From Candidatus Peregrinibacteria bacterium (GTDB taxonomy: Bacteria > Patescibacteriota > Gracilibacteria > UM-FILTER-43-11), in contig DAOWGG010000046.1 of the NCBI GenBank assembly GCA_030637565.1, forward strand, positions 1 to 6,331: a stretch of DNA of 6,331 bases, written 5' to 3'. The notes under the pieces are model-generated. The model ran no database searches, was not told the DNA's origin, and saw only the letters and a list, made by a program, of their open reading frames with translations. Positions 5,358 through 6,331 of the stretch are shown here, piece by piece. Every line of letters starts with the position of its first letter. Position 1 is the first letter of the stretch. Position numbers and translations under genes: made by a program.

Positions 5358-5508
5358 ACAATCCTAACAAACAAAATGAAAACCATCCACAAATTACTCA
5401 ACACTGGTATCAAACCCATTCTTGGGATAAATGAGGATTGCTCATTCTTAAAATCACGCTAATGCTTATTGAAGCTAAGCGGGATAACAAAGAATTGGAG
5501 GAAATGGA

Positions 5509-5958
5509 TTAGCCAAAAACATAAACCAACTCCCCAACCACTGCTTTTTGACTCACCTTAATGCCAATTTCCATATCCCGACCAGCCTTTTCAACGTTCT
5601 TACGATTATATTGCATGGAGTGAATCTTATGCTTAAAAATTTCGTTAGACCCTACCAGCTGAAGCTTGTCTCCCACTTCAATATCCATTCCTAATTTTAT
5701 AATGGCCACATTAATTTTATCCAAGTACTGAGTAGTGACTCCAACAAGTATCAATTTTGAACCCCTTCTTTTAGCCCTCAAGGGAGCAGGGTCAGCTGGA
5801 AACTTTGGAGCAACATTAAAAGTTTTTTTGAGTCTCAATTTTTTTGGCTTAGCTTTTTTGGGAACTGGAGTTGGCTTTAAATACGTTGAAGAAACTTGCT
5901 TTGGAGCAACTTTTTTACGCATGTAAGCCGGTACTTTGAGGGGATCGACTGCTTCCAT
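5509..5958 (-). CDS. Small protein with EF-Tu domain-2-like beta-barrel and basic N-terminal tail
   Basis: The 149-aa product has two parts. Residues 1-66 are low-complexity and basic, rich in K, P and A (VPKKAKPKKLRLKK), with a motif DPLKVPAYMRKK near the start; this part is probably disordered. Residues about 67-149 (from SKLILVGVTTQYLDKINVAI to the end) match the pattern of the translation-factor beta-barrel (EF-Tu/IF2 domain 2): hydrophobic strands, a VGDKLQLVGSNE turn, SMQYNRKNVEKAGRDMEIGIKV and GELVYVFG. Small stand-alone proteins of this kind are annotated as translation elongation factor-like; they lack the GTPase domain and their role is unknown. RNA or ribosome binding is an inference from fold and charge. 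ATG 5958 is preferred over GTG 5961 directly before it. The gene lies upstream of ribD on the same strand, with a 164-bp gap, and is divergent from the comM-like gene. Confidence 0.75.
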   Translation of the reverse strand: MEAVDPLKVPAYMRKKVAPKQVSSTYLKPTPVPKKAKPKKLRLKKTFNVAPKFPADPAPLRAKRRGSKLILVGVTTQYLDKINVAIIKLGMDIEVGDKLQLVGSNEIFKHKIHSMQYNRKNVEKAGRDMEIGIKVSQKAVVGELVYVFG

Positions 5959-5966
5959 CACAAAAT

Positions 5967-5972
5967 AGTATA
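5967..5972 (-). promoter_or_regulatory. Candidate -10 box of the EF-like gene (leaderless start)
   Basis: TATACT on the minus strand (5 of 6 to TATAAT) ends 8 nt before ATG 5958, which puts the expected start of transcription at or just before the start codon. The -35 region is only a T-run. No SD could fit between the -10 box and the ATG. Confidence 0.5.
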
Positions 5973-6052
5973 ACGGATCGGCTCATAAGAAAAAATATAA
6001 TTCTCTTTTCTTTGTTTATTTTCTTTTCTCCCCTTCTATACCATTCCCTCTT

Positions 6053-6075
6053 ACCCCATCTGATAATGAAGGGGT
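6053..6075. other. Inverted repeat in the divergent promoter region
   Basis: ACCCCATC (6053-6060) and GAAGGGGT (6068-6075) are inverted arms with one mismatch and a 7-nt AT-rich spacer. The site is 26 bp upstream of the comM -35 box and could be an operator for a dimeric regulator or a hairpin. No T-run follows it on either strand that would make it a terminator. Confidence 0.3.
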
Positions 6076-6101
6076 GATATATACGCGCGAAAAGAAAAAA
6101 T

Positions 6102-6131
6102 TTGACACCAACAAAAACGTCATGATATAAA
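6102..6131 (+). promoter_or_regulatory. Sigma70-type promoter for the comM-like gene
   Basis: A perfect -35 TTGACA (6102-6107) and a -10 TATAAA (6126-6131, 5 of 6) are separated by 18 bp. Initiation near 6138 would leave about 47 nt of AT-rich leader before ATG 6185. That leader contains no SD. This is the best promoter in the window. Confidence 0.65.
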
Positions 6132-6184
6132 ACAAACCTCTTTTGTATTTAATTGAATTTTTTGTATCCTAATGAATTTTTACT

Positions 6185-6331
6185 ATGCCATCAAAATTAT
6201 TAAGCGTTGAACTCCACGGGTTGGAGGGATTTTTAGTTGAGATTGAAATCGATCGTCGCCCAAGCAATCCAAAATTTATCATCGTAGGCTTGCCAGATGC
6301 CGCTGTTCAGGAAGCTAAAGAACGAGTGACA
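6185..6331 (+). CDS. comM: ComM-like Mg-chelatase-family AAA+ ATPase, N terminus only
   Basis: The first 49 codons are present and the gene runs off the right edge. The sequence MPSKLLSVELHGLEGF, the acidic strand VEIEIDRR, IIVGLPDAAVQEAKERV is the highly conserved N-terminal domain of the YifB/ComM family (the ChlI-like fold preceding the AAA+ module). In naturally transformable bacteria ComM is a hexameric helicase that extends branch migration during integration of incoming DNA; it is widespread beyond known transformable species. The AAA+ Walker motifs and C-terminal domain lie outside the window. The start is fixed by the family N terminus; an ATG at 6172 is out of frame. Confidence 0.9.
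   Translation, partial: MPSKLLSVELHGLEGFLVEIEIDRRPSNPKFIIVGLPDAAVQEAKERVT

Noticed and set aside
5345..5419. RibD start at ATG 5419 with a hydrophobic leader that might be a signal anchor
   Set aside because: RibD is cytosolic and the family begins near the residues encoded from 5335-5344; the extra 25 residues look like translated intergenic DNA.
5462..5482. Terminator between the EF-like gene and ribD (GCTTA/TAAGC hairpin)
   Set aside because: The stem is only 5 bp and is not followed by a T-run on the minus strand.
5345..5508. FMN riboswitch upstream of ribD
   Set aside because: The region has none of the conserved RFN-element segments and is too short and AT-rich for that multi-stem aptamer.

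Overview
The window looks like a piece of an AT-rich bacterial genome, or metagenome contig, read with the standard genetic code. The gene families are bacterial: a ComM-type AAA+ ATPase, bifunctional RibD, GapA and a class II tRNA-Ser. The A/T-ending codons, tight packing, near absence of Shine-Dalgarno (SD) sites and small EF-Tu-domain-2-like protein recall Candidate Phyla Radiation (Patescibacteria) genomes. That placement is inference. Frequent UGA-as-glycine decoding (Gracilibacteria/Absconditabacteria type) is not supported, because long ORFs carry no in-frame TGA.

Layout. (1) Bases 1-434 are GC-rich and unlike the rest: the 3' end of a two-helix membrane protein of Myxococcota/Bradymonadales flavour, then hairpins and a strong intrinsic terminator. 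(2) About 435-564 is an AT-rich spacer with an imperfect palindrome and four 7-bp repeats. (3) 565-3978 is a + strand cluster: ribose-phosphate pyrophosphokinase, glyceraldehyde-3-phosphate dehydrogenase and a beta-CASP metallo-beta-lactamase ribonuclease, spaced by 42 and 27 bp. The 42-bp gap holds a second four-unit heptamer array. (4) 3977-4195 is a gene-poor convergent region with two 46-bp direct repeats around a GC-richer element that can fold into an 11-bp stem. Its loop carries SD-like motifs on one strand and an anti-SD-like sequence on the other. (5) 4196-4288 (minus) is tRNA-Ser(GCU) with encoded CCA. (6) 4328-5344 (minus) is ribD, with a short C terminus ending in heptamer-repeat sequence. 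(7) 5509-5958 (minus) is a small basic protein with a translation-factor beta-barrel. (8) 5959-6184 is a divergent promoter region. (9) 6185-6331 is the start of a comM-like gene cut by the window edge.

The + cluster makes PRPP, runs a central glycolytic step and processes RNA; the minus genes belong to riboflavin synthesis and translation. No single pathway unites them, so this is mostly a housekeeping neighbourhood. The less ordinary parts are the intergenic DNA: the composition break near 434, the 28-bp heptamer arrays, the repeat-bracketed element at 3977-4166, and the pattern of a -10-like hexamer 7-8 nt before several start codons, which suggests leaderless transcripts.
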